Shown here piece after piece: positions 8,806-17,450 of a stretch of DNA of 64,000 bases. This DNA comes from an uncultured Eubacteriales bacterium (GTDB taxonomy: Bacteria; Bacillota; Clostridia; Oscillospirales; CAG-272), in NCBI GenBank assembly GCA_900545935.1, contig URAP01000003.1:47324-111323 (forward strand). Direction: 5' to 3'. The notes beneath the pieces are model-generated. The model saw nothing but the letters and a program-made list of their open reading frames with translations, was not told where the DNA came from and searched no databases. Numbering within the stretch: position 1 is the stretch's first letter; every line of letters begins with the position of its first letter. Both the position numbers and the translations under genes were made by a program.

Positions 8806-9696
8806 TCAGGAATCCGATTTCTCATCCTTGTTCGACGCGTCAGCGTCGGACTCGGCATTCTCTTCCGGAAGCGATTCCTGCTTGGGAGCGCTATCGGAAA
8901 CGAAATCGGGATTTTCCTTAGGCTTCGATACGGCAGTATCTTCACCGGTCTTTCCCTTTTTCTTTGACCGAACAACAATACATACCAGAACGACCGCAGC
9001 AAGCGCAACAGCGACCACCAATACAATGAGAGCCGTATTATCTGTCTTGCCGGCGGGCTTTGATACAGCATCGGAATCCGAAGCTGTATCCGAATCTGTA
9101 ACTGCGGCCTTATCGGTCGCGGGAGCGGACTTATCGGTAGCGGCGCTGCCGTCACCGTTCGTCTCGGAATCGGGAGAAGCGGTAGATGCGACCGTACCGG
9201 TTCCGTCGGATAGGATCTCTATCTTTCCGGACACGATCTCAAAATCCACATACTTTTCATCCCAGTTGCAGATATCGCCGTTCGAGTATGTAAGCGAGAT
9301 CTTTGAGTCACCGGCTCTTGCACTGTCAAGGACAGTAAAAGAGAGTGTCAAAAAAGTCCCGTTATTCATGTTATTCTGCAAATCGCCGCCGGAATGGATC
9401 CATACGATCTTATTGACGCACTCAAGCATTCCGTCGAAATCATCGGAGAGCTTTGCGCCGTCAAGGCGGAGTGCGGCAGTATCGTATGTTGGAGTCAGTA
9501 TCATTGCAAAAACTCCGGGATTATTTTCAATCGACAGCGTTACCGTAACGGTATCGCCCGGGTTGCCTGAGGCTGCTCCGACCGAAATGGTCGGAGCGTC
9601 TGCAGCCACCGCGGACATCGTCATGGCGGCTATGGCAAGCACTATTACAAGTACTGCCGAAATCGTTCTTTTAATCATAACAGTATCATACCTCAT
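8806..9696 (-). CDS. Transmembrane single-cohesin protein with acidic cytoplasmic tail
   Basis: Second cohesin protein, 296 aa. Signal peptide to about residue 32, cohesin domain about 34-165 (VGAASGNPGDTVTVTLSIEN, NPGVFAMILTPTYD, TFLTLSFTVLDSARAGD), a Ser/Thr/Asp linker, a transmembrane helix near 218-240 followed by RSKKKGK, then a roughly 50-residue tail rich in Asp, Glu and Ser that should lie in the cytoplasm. The architecture differs from the KKRK-ended cohesin at 7835: the chain crosses the membrane and does not stop at the anchor. Start is ambiguous: ATG at 9696 (AGGA 7 bases upstream) or ATG at 9678 (GAGG 12 bases upstream); both give a signal peptide. Expected to dock dockerin proteins such as the adjacent 9805-10965 product. 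Confidence 0.85.
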   Translation of the reverse strand: MRYDTVMIKRTISAVLVIVLAIAAMTMSAVAADAPTISVGAASGNPGDTVTVTLSIENNPGVFAMILTPTYDTAALRLDGAKLSDDFDGMLECVNKIVWIHSGGDLQNNMNNGTFLTLSFTVLDSARAGDSKISLTYSNGDICNWDEKYVDFEIVSGKIEILSDGTGTVASTASPDSETNGDGSAATDKSAPATDKAAVTDSDTASDSDAVSKPAGKTDNTALIVLVVAVALAAVVLVCIVVRSKKKGKTGEDTAVSKPKENPDFVSDSAPKQESLPEENAESDADASNKDEKSDS

Positions 9697-9782
9697 ATCG
9701 GAATCCTATCAATTGTCGTAAATTCCGACGTAGAGAGGCTTACGATATAGTTTTATTTATGCATCTGCGCCGGCAGTCTCAG

Positions 9783-9797
9783 ACACCGACTCGGTGT
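9783..9797 (-). other. Hairpin after the CBM9-dockerin gene
   Basis: acaccga-c-tcggtgt, a 7-bp inverted repeat 8 bases beyond the stop codon at 9805, in the 108-base gap before the second cohesin gene. No T tract on the minus strand, so a weak terminator or processing hairpin. Confidence 0.4.
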
Positions 9798-9804
9798 ACG
9801 AGGT

Positions 9805-10965
9805 TTATGCCACATCACCTGCGGCGATGATCTTCATGAGACGGATAAGGTCTGCGGAATTGGTCTCGCCGTCGCCGTTGATATCGGTATTGATAGCCTC
9901 GATGCCCTCGCCGTCTGCTGCGATATACTTCATAAGACGAACAAGATCGGCTGTGTCAACAGAACCGTCGTTGTTTACGTCACCGATGATAACCGGATCC
10001 TCGATCTTGACCTTCTCGGTAGAGAACTTAATTATGTTCTTCGGAGCGTTCCATTCACCGAAATCATTGAGGACGATAAAGTCATTAGACTGGAAGCCTT
10101 CGACTTCCTTGCCGTTAGCAAGCTCGCCCTGATCAAGTCCATACTTGAAGTCCTCAGGTACATCGCAGAGCGAAAGGCTATACTTGAGCATACCTATAGG
10201 ATTATTATTGTTATCGTCATAGTCACAGAAAATGGTATTAACGATAGAGGGATCGACCGGGAATGCCATCTCTACATTATAACCCTCATCGGTAATATGA
10301 ACAGCCCAAAGTCCGTCCTCCTCGTTAGCGTAGTGACCGTTGGCCTTTGCTGCGCCCTTCTCATCACGGCTCCATCTGTTCCAGCCTACCCAAACATCAC
10401 CGTCAACATAGCCGCAATGTGCGCCTGCATCGACAATAGCCCTAAAGGTAGAGTTCATACCATCTCCGGGCCATGTGAAGTAAGGCATTACATCATCAAT
10501 GAGCCAAAGTCCGGCATCCTCGATACCCTTAGCAAGTGCCATCTCATACTTTTCATCGGTAATCATTCCGATAGAGCTGTCCTTGACCTCGATAGCAACA
10601 TACAGATAGTTGCCGGACCAAAGGAAGTAAGATGTAGCCTCTGCCGGCGTACCGTTGAAATAATCCTCTACGAGCTTTGCCGTTTCCTCAAAGGTGCTGC
10701 CCTCATATCTTCCGCTCGGCCAGAGCTTTCTTTCTTCCTGGGTATAAGTACGATTAAACTCGTGCTTGAGGCGGTAAGACTGATAATATCCAGCATCAAT
10801 CTCACCGTCGATAACAGGCTTTTCATCGCCGCAGTTAAGCACGTAATCGGAGTAGGTCTTCTCCTCTTCGCCGGTACCCTCTGCGCCATCTGCGAAAGAG
10901 CTGAATGCAACTGCCGATGAAGCCAGCATTGCAGCAGCCATAATCACACTGATTGTCTTTTTCAT
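9805..10965 (-). CDS. Secreted CBM9-like protein with C-terminal type I dockerin
   Basis: Protein of 386 aa: signal peptide (1-25), a CBM9-like/DOMON region (VIDGEIDAGYYQSY near 51-64, SYFLWSGNYLYVAIEVKDSS, DEGYNVEMAFPVD), and a C-terminal dockerin from about residue 326. The two dockerin calcium loops read DVNNDGSVDTADLVRLMK and DINGDGETNSADLIRLMK; the residue pairs that usually set cohesin specificity are Thr-Ala and Ser-Ala. It should be secreted and held by a cohesin, for instance the protein encoded next to it at 8806. AGGAG precedes the ATG. The leader carries stacked palindromes including CGGCATGCCG at 11001-11010. It is related to the self-anchored proteins at 6691 and 11172, with the anchor replaced by a dockerin. 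Confidence 0.9.
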   Translation of the reverse strand: MKKTISVIMAAAMLASSAVAFSSFADGAEGTGEEEKTYSDYVLNCGDEKPVIDGEIDAGYYQSYRLKHEFNRTYTQEERKLWPSGRYEGSTFEETAKLVEDYFNGTPAEATSYFLWSGNYLYVAIEVKDSSIGMITDEKYEMALAKGIEDAGLWLIDDVMPYFTWPGDGMNSTFRAIVDAGAHCGYVDGDVWVGWNRWSRDEKGAAKANGHYANEEDGLWAVHITDEGYNVEMAFPVDPSIVNTIFCDYDDNNNNPIGMLKYSLSLCDVPEDFKYGLDQGELANGKEVEGFQSNDFIVLNDFGEWNAPKNIIKFSTEKVKIEDPVIIGDVNNDGSVDTADLVRLMKYIAADGEGIEAINTDINGDGETNSADLIRLMKIIAAGDVA

Positions 10966-11171
10966 TTTCTTTGCTCCTTTGTGTATTTTAAGCGCGGGCC
11001 CGGCATGCCGTATGCATACCTCAAGCCCCGGTCGAGCCGAATGCGTCGAGCCCGACCGTGCTTAATATCATATTATGTTATCTGAGTTCCGGGCATTCGC
11101 CCGTGCGAGAGAGAGATCTGCGGCTCGCGCAAGATTTGCTCACTCCGCATCGCATTTTATTAAGGCGAAAA

Positions 11172-12218
11172 TTATCTGTGCTTCTTGATAGCAATGAATG
11201 CGCCTGCAGCGAGAAGTGTAGCAGCGGCAACGATTATTCCCGTATCGCCGGTAGCTGCAGCACCGCCGGTAGTTGCAGCTCCGCCGGTAGTGGTGCTTGC
11301 GCCTGCAGGCTTGGTTCCGGTAGATTCATTTGTGCCTGCGCCATCCGGAGTTATAAACTTAGAGGTATCGGGAGTCTGCTCGGAGAGCTTGATCTTATAC
11401 TTGCCTCCGCCGTAGGTTCCGACATCATTCATCATCATAAAATCATTCACGTTGAAGCCGTATTCCTCAATGCCCTCTGCAAGCTTGCCCTGATGGAGAC
11501 CGTACTCAAAATTGAGCGGGATATCGCAGATAGAAAGACCGTAGTCAAACTTACCGCCGTCCTTGAGGAGCTTGGGAGCAACACTCGCGTTAAGCGGGAG
11601 CTTCATTTCTACGATATAGCCGTAGCTTGTATAGGAAACTGCATAGAGACCGTCCTCACGGTTAGGATCCTGGCTGTGCCAACGAGCCCAATCTACCCAT
11701 CCTTCGTAGCCGTCGCCATCCCACTCTGCGCCGTATCTGCCGAGAGCCTCAACACGGATGGTGGAGGTCATGCCCTTATAGGTAAGGTAGCAGGTGATCT
11801 GGTCGGTGAGCCAAAGGCCGTAGTCGCCGAGGTCGGCAACCGCCTCTGCGTACTTCGCATCGGAAACACCGGTAACATCGTCATCGGTAACGCGAACCGC
11901 GACATAGACGCTTGTGTCATCCCAGAGGATGTAGGAGGTTGCTGCGGCATCCCAACCGTATGCGGTGTTATAGCCGACAACGCCCTCCGCGGCATCGGTA
12001 AATGCAAACTTACCGCTGCCCCAGTAATTTTCGCTGCTTCTTACAGACGGAAACTCGTGATCTATCGAGATGGACTGAAGGTACGCCTCGTCGATCTTAC
12101 CGTCGATCACAGGTGTCCACTTCAGAGCGGCTTCGCCGTTTGCTCCCGCACTTACCGGTACGATAAGCATGGAGAGACAGAGAGCTGCCGCCATGGCAAA
12201 CAGAACAAATTTCTTCAT
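11172..12218 (-). CDS. Secreted CBM9-like (DOMON fold) protein with C-terminal membrane anchor
   Basis: Paralogue of 6691-7737 with the same length (348 aa): signal peptide (1-24), CBM9-like region (VIDGKIDEAYLQS, SYILWDDTSVYVAVRVTDDD, YGYIVEMKLPLN), Thr/Gly/Ala-rich linker, then AAATGDTG, a hydrophobic helix and KKHR. No dockerin. AAGGAG precedes the ATG. The 411-base upstream interval contains an A-tract direct repeat and a candidate -10 (TAATAT). Likely shows a glycan-binding domain on the surface, complementing the dockerin version at 9805. Confidence 0.85.
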   Translation of the reverse strand: MKKFVLFAMAAALCLSMLIVPVSAGANGEAALKWTPVIDGKIDEAYLQSISIDHEFPSVRSSENYWGSGKFAFTDAAEGVVGYNTAYGWDAAATSYILWDDTSVYVAVRVTDDDVTGVSDAKYAEAVADLGDYGLWLTDQITCYLTYKGMTSTIRVEALGRYGAEWDGDGYEGWVDWARWHSQDPNREDGLYAVSYTSYGYIVEMKLPLNASVAPKLLKDGGKFDYGLSICDIPLNFEYGLHQGKLAEGIEEYGFNVNDFMMMNDVGTYGGGKYKIKLSEQTPDTSKFITPDGAGTNESTGTKPAGASTTTGGAATTGGAAATGDTGIIVAAATLLAAGAFIAIKKHR

Positions 12219-12315
12219 GGTGATCTTCTCCTTTTAGAAAAGTATTATGTACGAATGAGCCCGAGAGACATGCTCCGAATGACACAGTAAACAAGCCCAT
12301 ATATATTATGCAATT

Positions 12316-12376
12316 TTTTTGTGTTTTTTGCAATAGGTTACGCAAAATTTCTTCAAAAAATTTTTGTGTTTTTTGC
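12316..12376. repeat. 16-base A/T-tract direct repeat upstream of the CBM9-like gene
   Basis: tttttgtgttttttgc occurs exactly at 12316-12331 and again at 12361-12376, 45 bases apart, in the leader of the minus-strand gene starting at 12218. The nearer copy abuts a possible promoter (TTGCAA ... TAATAT). Could be a regulator site pair or curved DNA. The remaining gap to 12629 holds a hairpin (12565-12591) and no gene. Confidence 0.55.
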
Positions 12377-12564
12377 CGTTTTGGACCAAGGTCTGAGCAA
12401 AAAACGAAAAATTACATTATGCCGACATTATATTAAACGGATAATTTGCACACAATCCGGTTACATCCGCAAAGCGCCCGAGGCATGCGGAAACGGCTCA
12501 GCCGCTGTCGGCTCTGCCGCTGCGCGTAGATACAGATTATGCCGTATACACATAGAGCGAGACA

Positions 12565-12591
12565 GCCGTGCGGCAACCGTCGCCGCACGGC
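12565..12591 (-). other. GC hairpin downstream of the first beta-helix gene
   Basis: gccgtgcgg (12565-12573) pairs with ccgcacggc (12583-12591) around a 9-base loop, 38 bases after the stop codon at 12630. No T run follows on the minus strand, so a terminator is uncertain. Confidence 0.4.
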
Positions 12592-12629
12592 AGCCGACTC
12601 TCTTAACGATCCGGATAATGCAGCGCTGT

Positions 12630-14807
12630 TCAGCCTGCCGCGCGTCTGCCGACATTCGCAGCATCACAGGGCTTGAAGCCCGGAAGCGCGGTATAAATAT
12701 TGGCATCGTCCGAAACGGCGTAATTGCCGCCCTCGTAATCCGCAAAGCCGAAATCGGAGATAACACCGAATGCTACATTATCTCTCGTCTCGACGTGGTT
12801 CGAAAATTCCTTTGTTGCACCGATACCCGCAGTCGAGGGATAGAGCGCATTCTGTCTTACCTTGGAGTCTCCGTATGCGTAAGGAACGAACAGATCGTAT
12901 ATATCGTATACGTTTGTCGTCTTTACGAGCATAGTCCACGGATAGCTGAACGCCCACTTTTCGGTGCCGAATGACGGGTTAAAGGCGGTATTGTAGAACC
13001 ATACCCAAAGACCGTTCGGACTTGCAGGATTGTATACGGTGATATTTTCCCAGCCGTTTACGCTGTCGTTCGGGAACTTATAATAGTTTCTGGAGTCTGC
13101 GGAGATAGACGCAGAACCGCCGGCATTCTTATTTGCGCTGATGATTATATTGTCATGGATATTGTTATCCTGACCGCTTGTCGCGATAGCCGCACCGTCT
13201 ATATTGATAAACAGATTGGAATATACATGCTTGCCGGCGCCGGAGTCATCGCAGTAGTAGCCGAGCGGGTTAAGGAAGGACTCGATCCTCGAATCACGCG
13301 AATAGGAGGAATGAATATCCTTGATGATATTATTGCGGAATACCATGCCGTTGGAGATCCATGTTCCGTCGTAGACCGCGCCCGCGTCGCCCGCCTCGTA
13401 GCAGACATCGTGAATATAGTTATACTCGAACAGTGCGTCGCGGCAGAGATAGCTCAGCGCAAGGTGCGGACCGTTATAGATCTCGTTGTGAGATACGGTA
13501 ACACCGAAGCCGCCGTCATGTCCGGGCTTTACCTGACCGATGCCGATAGCCGCATTATACACGCGGTGAAGCTCTGCATAGTCATGGATAAGGTTATTGT
13601 CAATGACCGTCTGAGAATGTATCATCTCTGCGGTATTGCTCATCTCACCGGAGATTCCGCCGCCGCCGATGTAGCTCAGCTCGTTGTTGTAAAAGACATT
13701 TCCGTCACCGACAAAGTCAAGACCGGACTCCGAGCAGTTGCGGATAATGCAATTCTTGAAAGTATTATGATTTCCGTTAAGTGAAATAAGCGAATCAACG
13801 CCGCATTCGATCGTAATACCGTCGAAGGTATAATAATCTACCTGTGCTGTCATAACATAGTTGCGGCAGACAGCAAAGCGGATCGGAACGCTCTTATAGT
13901 TCTCGGGAGCGTAGAGATAGAGTATACCCGTCTCGTTGTCGAGATAGTACTCGCCGACGGTATCTACCTCCTCAAGAACATTATAAAAGAAATATCTTCC
14001 GCTCTTTGACGGATTCTCGCTGCCTGAAATGGTAACGGTATTTGTCGATGCATTATATCCGGTAACGTATGCGTAGGAATCGACCCAATCGGTACCGAAC
14101 ATGCCGTACATCATAGCGCCATCGACAGACTTCCAATTCTTAACGCGGTTGTCGATATCGACAAAGGTTCTTCCTGAAGGAGTGTCAAAGTATTTGTAGC
14201 TCGCATCGCGGACAACATAGTTCGGGAATCTGCCCGGCCACGCACGCTCGCCGTCGACAAAGAGTCTGGAGTCGATGCGGACCGATCCGCCGAGCGTCGT
14301 TCTGATAGCCGAGGTGTCAACACCGTCTGCGCCGAGATCGTAAGCTACAACATTTGCCTTTGCGTCATCGCTCTGCAGACGCCCCTTTATCTCGTCGCTC
14401 GGCGCGGTGAACTTATCCGGATCGAGTGTAACACCGCCGGTAATCGTCACGCTCTCGCCGTTATATGAGGCATATGTGATGGGGCAGTCCTCGCTTCCGC
14501 TGTCGGCTGAGGTAAACTCGAACGTCTGCGGCTGATAATACACACCCTCGCGCAGATATACGGTAATGCCTCCCTCGGGATCGCCGCCCTCACGCAGCCT
14601 TCTTACGGCGTTGCGCGCACCCTCGAGCGTACGGAGCGGCGCAGAGACGGTTCCCTCTGCAGAGTCGTCACCGCTCGGACTGACATAGAGCTCGACACCC
14701 TTGGCATCCGCAGCGGCAGACGGTATAGCCGCAGCGGTAAGCGCCATCGTAACTACCGCAAGAAAAGCAGCTGCGGTGCGCTTTAATTCAAACTTTCTTT
14801 TTCTCAT
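12630..14807 (-). CDS. Secreted GH141-like right-handed parallel beta-helix protein (A)
   Basis: Protein of 725 aa with signal peptide (about 1-33) and a parallel beta-helix body. The N-terminal pattern (LYVSPSGDDSAEGTVSAPLRTLEGARNAVRRLR, GGITVYLREGVYYQPQTF, CPITYASYNGESVTITGG; cited in part) is typical of proteins grouped with family GH141, whose known members include an alpha-L-fucosidase and xylanases. The conserved core has HNEIYNGPHLALSYLC, EAGDAGAVYDG and GYYCDDSG; the aspartates of the last two motifs lie about 46 residues apart and are candidate catalytic residues. No dockerin or anchor, so the protein should be released. Closest neighbour is 15092-17278. GH141 is by pattern; other beta-helix families remain possible. 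Confidence 0.8.
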   Translation of the reverse strand: MRKRKFELKRTAAAFLAVVTMALTAAAIPSAAADAKGVELYVSPSGDDSAEGTVSAPLRTLEGARNAVRRLREGGDPEGGITVYLREGVYYQPQTFEFTSADSGSEDCPITYASYNGESVTITGGVTLDPDKFTAPSDEIKGRLQSDDAKANVVAYDLGADGVDTSAIRTTLGGSVRIDSRLFVDGERAWPGRFPNYVVRDASYKYFDTPSGRTFVDIDNRVKNWKSVDGAMMYGMFGTDWVDSYAYVTGYNASTNTVTISGSENPSKSGRYFFYNVLEEVDTVGEYYLDNETGILYLYAPENYKSVPIRFAVCRNYVMTAQVDYYTFDGITIECGVDSLISLNGNHNTFKNCIIRNCSESGLDFVGDGNVFYNNELSYIGGGGISGEMSNTAEMIHSQTVIDNNLIHDYAELHRVYNAAIGIGQVKPGHDGGFGVTVSHNEIYNGPHLALSYLCRDALFEYNYIHDVCYEAGDAGAVYDGTWISNGMVFRNNIIKDIHSSYSRDSRIESFLNPLGYYCDDSGAGKHVYSNLFINIDGAAIATSGQDNNIHDNIIISANKNAGGSASISADSRNYYKFPNDSVNGWENITVYNPASPNGLWVWFYNTAFNPSFGTEKWAFSYPWTMLVKTTNVYDIYDLFVPYAYGDSKVRQNALYPSTAGIGATKEFSNHVETRDNVAFGVISDFGFADYEGGNYAVSDDANIYTALPGFKPCDAANVGRRAAG

Positions 14808-15013
14808 GACAAATTGCCTTTCAAGAATTTATTTTTCCGGTTTCCAAGCCGTTTTTTACATATCTGTCAAACCGTTTTTACGCGTCGCGAGATCGACGAA
14901 GAGAATGCCGCCCCGCCGTCATCATAGCGCCGACCGATTCGTGCAGATCGTACAGCCGATCGCATTCGGCATAATGCGCAAGGCGAAATTACACTCCCGG
15001 CAAGCCGCCGTGC

Positions 15014-15055
15014 ATCCGCATAGGACAGCAGGTATGATCTGAAGCCTATGCGGAT
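15014..15055 (-). other. Stem-loop downstream of beta-helix gene B
   Basis: Eleven-base arms atccgcatagg (15014-15024) and cctatgcggat (15045-15055) around a 20-base loop, 37 bases after the stop codon at 15092. No T tract. Together with the other hairpins of this cluster it may stabilise processed transcripts. Confidence 0.55.
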
Positions 15056-15091
15056 ACGGCACTGCCCAAGGAAACACATGAAAACGCAGTA

Positions 15092-17278
15092 TCAGCTGTC
15101 GGCTGCGACCTCTCGTCTGCCGACATTTGCAAAATCGCACGGTTTAAAACCGGGATAGAGCTCAAAGATGGGAGCATTATCCGCAACGGTATAATCGCCG
15201 CCGTTTGCATCCGCAAAACCGAATTCGGAATAATTATCAAAGAAATAATTGTCTCTGAAATATATCAGCGCGCGGGATTCGGAGGTAGTAAAGATATTAC
15301 GGGACGACGGATAGACCATGTTTTGTCTTACCTTGGAATCGCCGTAAGCATAGGAGACAAATCTATCCTTTCGGTCATAAACATTCGTCGTCTTGAGCAG
15401 CATCGTCCACGGATAGCGGTAAGCCCACTGCTCGGTGCCGTATGCGGGATTCCATTCCGGATGCATGAGCCATGTCCAGAGTCCGTTCAGACTCGAAACA
15501 TTGAAGATTGCACTCGTTGTCCAACCGGAGGTATCGTTTTTCGGAAGCTTGTAGTATGAACGCGAATCGGTATAAATACTCGTTTTTTTGTTGTCTTTAT
15601 TTCCGGTATAGATCAGTATATTGTCATGGATATCATTATCCTGACCGCTCGTCGCTATTCCGGCGCCGTCGACATTGACGATAATATTTGAATATACCGA
15701 TTTTCCTCCGCCGGAATCATCGCAATAATATCCGAGAGGACACATAAATTTGTTGAACTTGTTATTGATATTCTTTATGACATTGTTACGGAATACCATT
15801 CCGTTAGAAAGCCATGTTCCGTCATAGACCGCACCGGCATCACCCGCCTCATAGCAGACATTGTGAATATAATTATACTCAAACAGCGCGTCGCGACAGA
15901 GATAGCTCAGAGCAAGATGCGGACCGTTATAGATCTCGTTATGGGTTACGGTCATTCCGTATCCGCCGTCATATCCGGGAGTGACCTCACCGATGCCGAT
16001 ACCGGCATTGTAGGTGCGGTAGATCTCCGCATAATCATGGATGAGATTATTGTCGATAAGCGTGCCGGAATGCGTCATATAAACGGTATTCGGCATTCTT
16101 CCCGCTATAGCAGTTCCTCCGATATGGTAAAGCTCGTTATTGAATATCGTCGTTCCGGAGCCGACAAATCTAATGCCGGCATCGGTACAGTCACGGATAA
16201 GGCAGTTCTGTACGGTATTGCCGTTGCCATCGAGCAGCATGTTGTTGTCAACACCGCACTCAATGATAAGTCCGTCAAAGGTATAGTAATCGACCTTCGC
16301 ATTGATAACACTGTCGCGGCAGACCGCAAAGCGGATATCTATATCGCGGTAGTTATCCGGGGCGTAGAAATACAGCATGCCGGTATCTTCGTCTATATAA
16401 TATTCACCGACTGAGTCAATCTCCTCGATAACATTATAATAGAAAAATCTACCGTTGCTTTTTGTCGCGGTCTCTGAAGCGAAGGTGATGCGGTTCGTCA
16501 CCGGATCATATCCGGTGACTCTTCCGTTCGAGGTCTCATAGTCGATGCTGAAGTTGCCGTACATCCGTGCCCCGGCAATAGAGTCCTTCGACCACTCGGC
16601 GACTCTGCCGGTAGGCTCAATAAAGCTATCGCCGGTAAAATCCTCGCCGAACTGGACATATGCATATGCCGCACGGTCGTCGTTCGGATATCTGCCGGTC
16701 CAGCCGCGCAATCCGTCGTAGTAGAGACGGCTGTCTATCCTCGTTCTGCCGGTGAGATTAGTGGCGATATAGGAATAGTCCAAGCCCTCAGCCTTGAGGT
16801 CGTATGCAAGTACCTTTTCCTTTGCCTTTTTATCAACAAGGCGCGCCTTCACGTAGTCGCCCGTCTCGGTAAACTTAGACGGATCGAGCGAATATCCGCC
16901 GGTGACGGTAACGCTCTCACCGTTGTATGCCGCATATGTTATCGGGCAGGTCTCGGTTGCACTGTCCTCCTCGGTAAGCTCAAGCGTCTGAGGCTGATAA
17001 TACATGCCCTCACGCAGGTACACCGTAATGCCGCCCTCGGGATCGCCGTCCCTCCGCAGCTCTCTGACCGCGTCACGAGCACCCTCGAGAGTACGCAGGG
17101 GGGCACCGAGAGTTCCTGCTGCGGAGTCGTCTCCGCTCGGACTGACATAGAGCACGACGCCGACCGCCCGGTCGTCCGCCGATACCGAAAGAGCAGCAAA
17201 GCCTGAGGAGAGCGTTACCGCCGCCATTACGGCGGACAACAGCCTGCTCATTTTTCCGTATTTGCTTTTTTTATTCAT
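15092..17278 (-). CDS. Secreted GH141-like parallel beta-helix protein (B)
   Basis: Protein of 728 aa, strongly similar to protein A at 12630. Start at 17278 is chosen because AAAGGA lies 7 bases upstream and a Lys-rich signal peptide follows; an in-frame GTG at 17293 overlaps that ribosome site. Motifs: YVSPSGDDSAAGTLGAPLRT, GGITVYLREGMYYQPQT, HNEIYNGPHLALSYLC, EAGDAGAVYDG, GYYCDDSG. No dockerin or anchor. The leader holds the inverted repeat CGGCAT-tcaa-ATGCCG (17327-17342). With protein A it forms a recent-looking paralogous pair, presumably acting on the same glycan outside the cell. Confidence 0.8.
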   Translation of the reverse strand: MNKKSKYGKMSRLLSAVMAAVTLSSGFAALSVSADDRAVGVVLYVSPSGDDSAAGTLGAPLRTLEGARDAVRELRRDGDPEGGITVYLREGMYYQPQTLELTEEDSATETCPITYAAYNGESVTVTGGYSLDPSKFTETGDYVKARLVDKKAKEKVLAYDLKAEGLDYSYIATNLTGRTRIDSRLYYDGLRGWTGRYPNDDRAAYAYVQFGEDFTGDSFIEPTGRVAEWSKDSIAGARMYGNFSIDYETSNGRVTGYDPVTNRITFASETATKSNGRFFYYNVIEEIDSVGEYYIDEDTGMLYFYAPDNYRDIDIRFAVCRDSVINAKVDYYTFDGLIIECGVDNNMLLDGNGNTVQNCLIRDCTDAGIRFVGSGTTIFNNELYHIGGTAIAGRMPNTVYMTHSGTLIDNNLIHDYAEIYRTYNAGIGIGEVTPGYDGGYGMTVTHNEIYNGPHLALSYLCRDALFEYNYIHNVCYEAGDAGAVYDGTWLSNGMVFRNNVIKNINNKFNKFMCPLGYYCDDSGGGKSVYSNIIVNVDGAGIATSGQDNDIHDNILIYTGNKDNKKTSIYTDSRSYYKLPKNDTSGWTTSAIFNVSSLNGLWTWLMHPEWNPAYGTEQWAYRYPWTMLLKTTNVYDRKDRFVSYAYGDSKVRQNMVYPSSRNIFTTSESRALIYFRDNYFFDNYSEFGFADANGGDYTVADNAPIFELYPGFKPCDFANVGRREVAADS

Positions 17279-17326
17279 ACCAATTCCTTTCACGTACCGC
17301 CGCGGCAGCCCGCGCCCTTATTGCGT

Positions 17327-17342
17327 CGGCATTCAAATGCCG
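17327..17342 (-). promoter_or_regulatory. Inverted repeat CGGCAT-N4-ATGCCG in leader
   Basis: Perfect 6+6 inverted repeat about 50 bases upstream of the ATG at 17278. Related GGCAT/ATGCC repeats lie in the leaders of genes starting at 1629, 10965, 21416 and 30398. Operator or RNA hairpin. Confidence 0.4.
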
Positions 17343-17450
17343 TAATCGCAGCATAGGTGCGGCGTTGTCGCGGCAATACTACCTCGGCCTCAGGGAACAA
17401 TGCAGCAGCGACAAGATGTCATCCGTCAGCCCTACGCACGGATAAACGAT

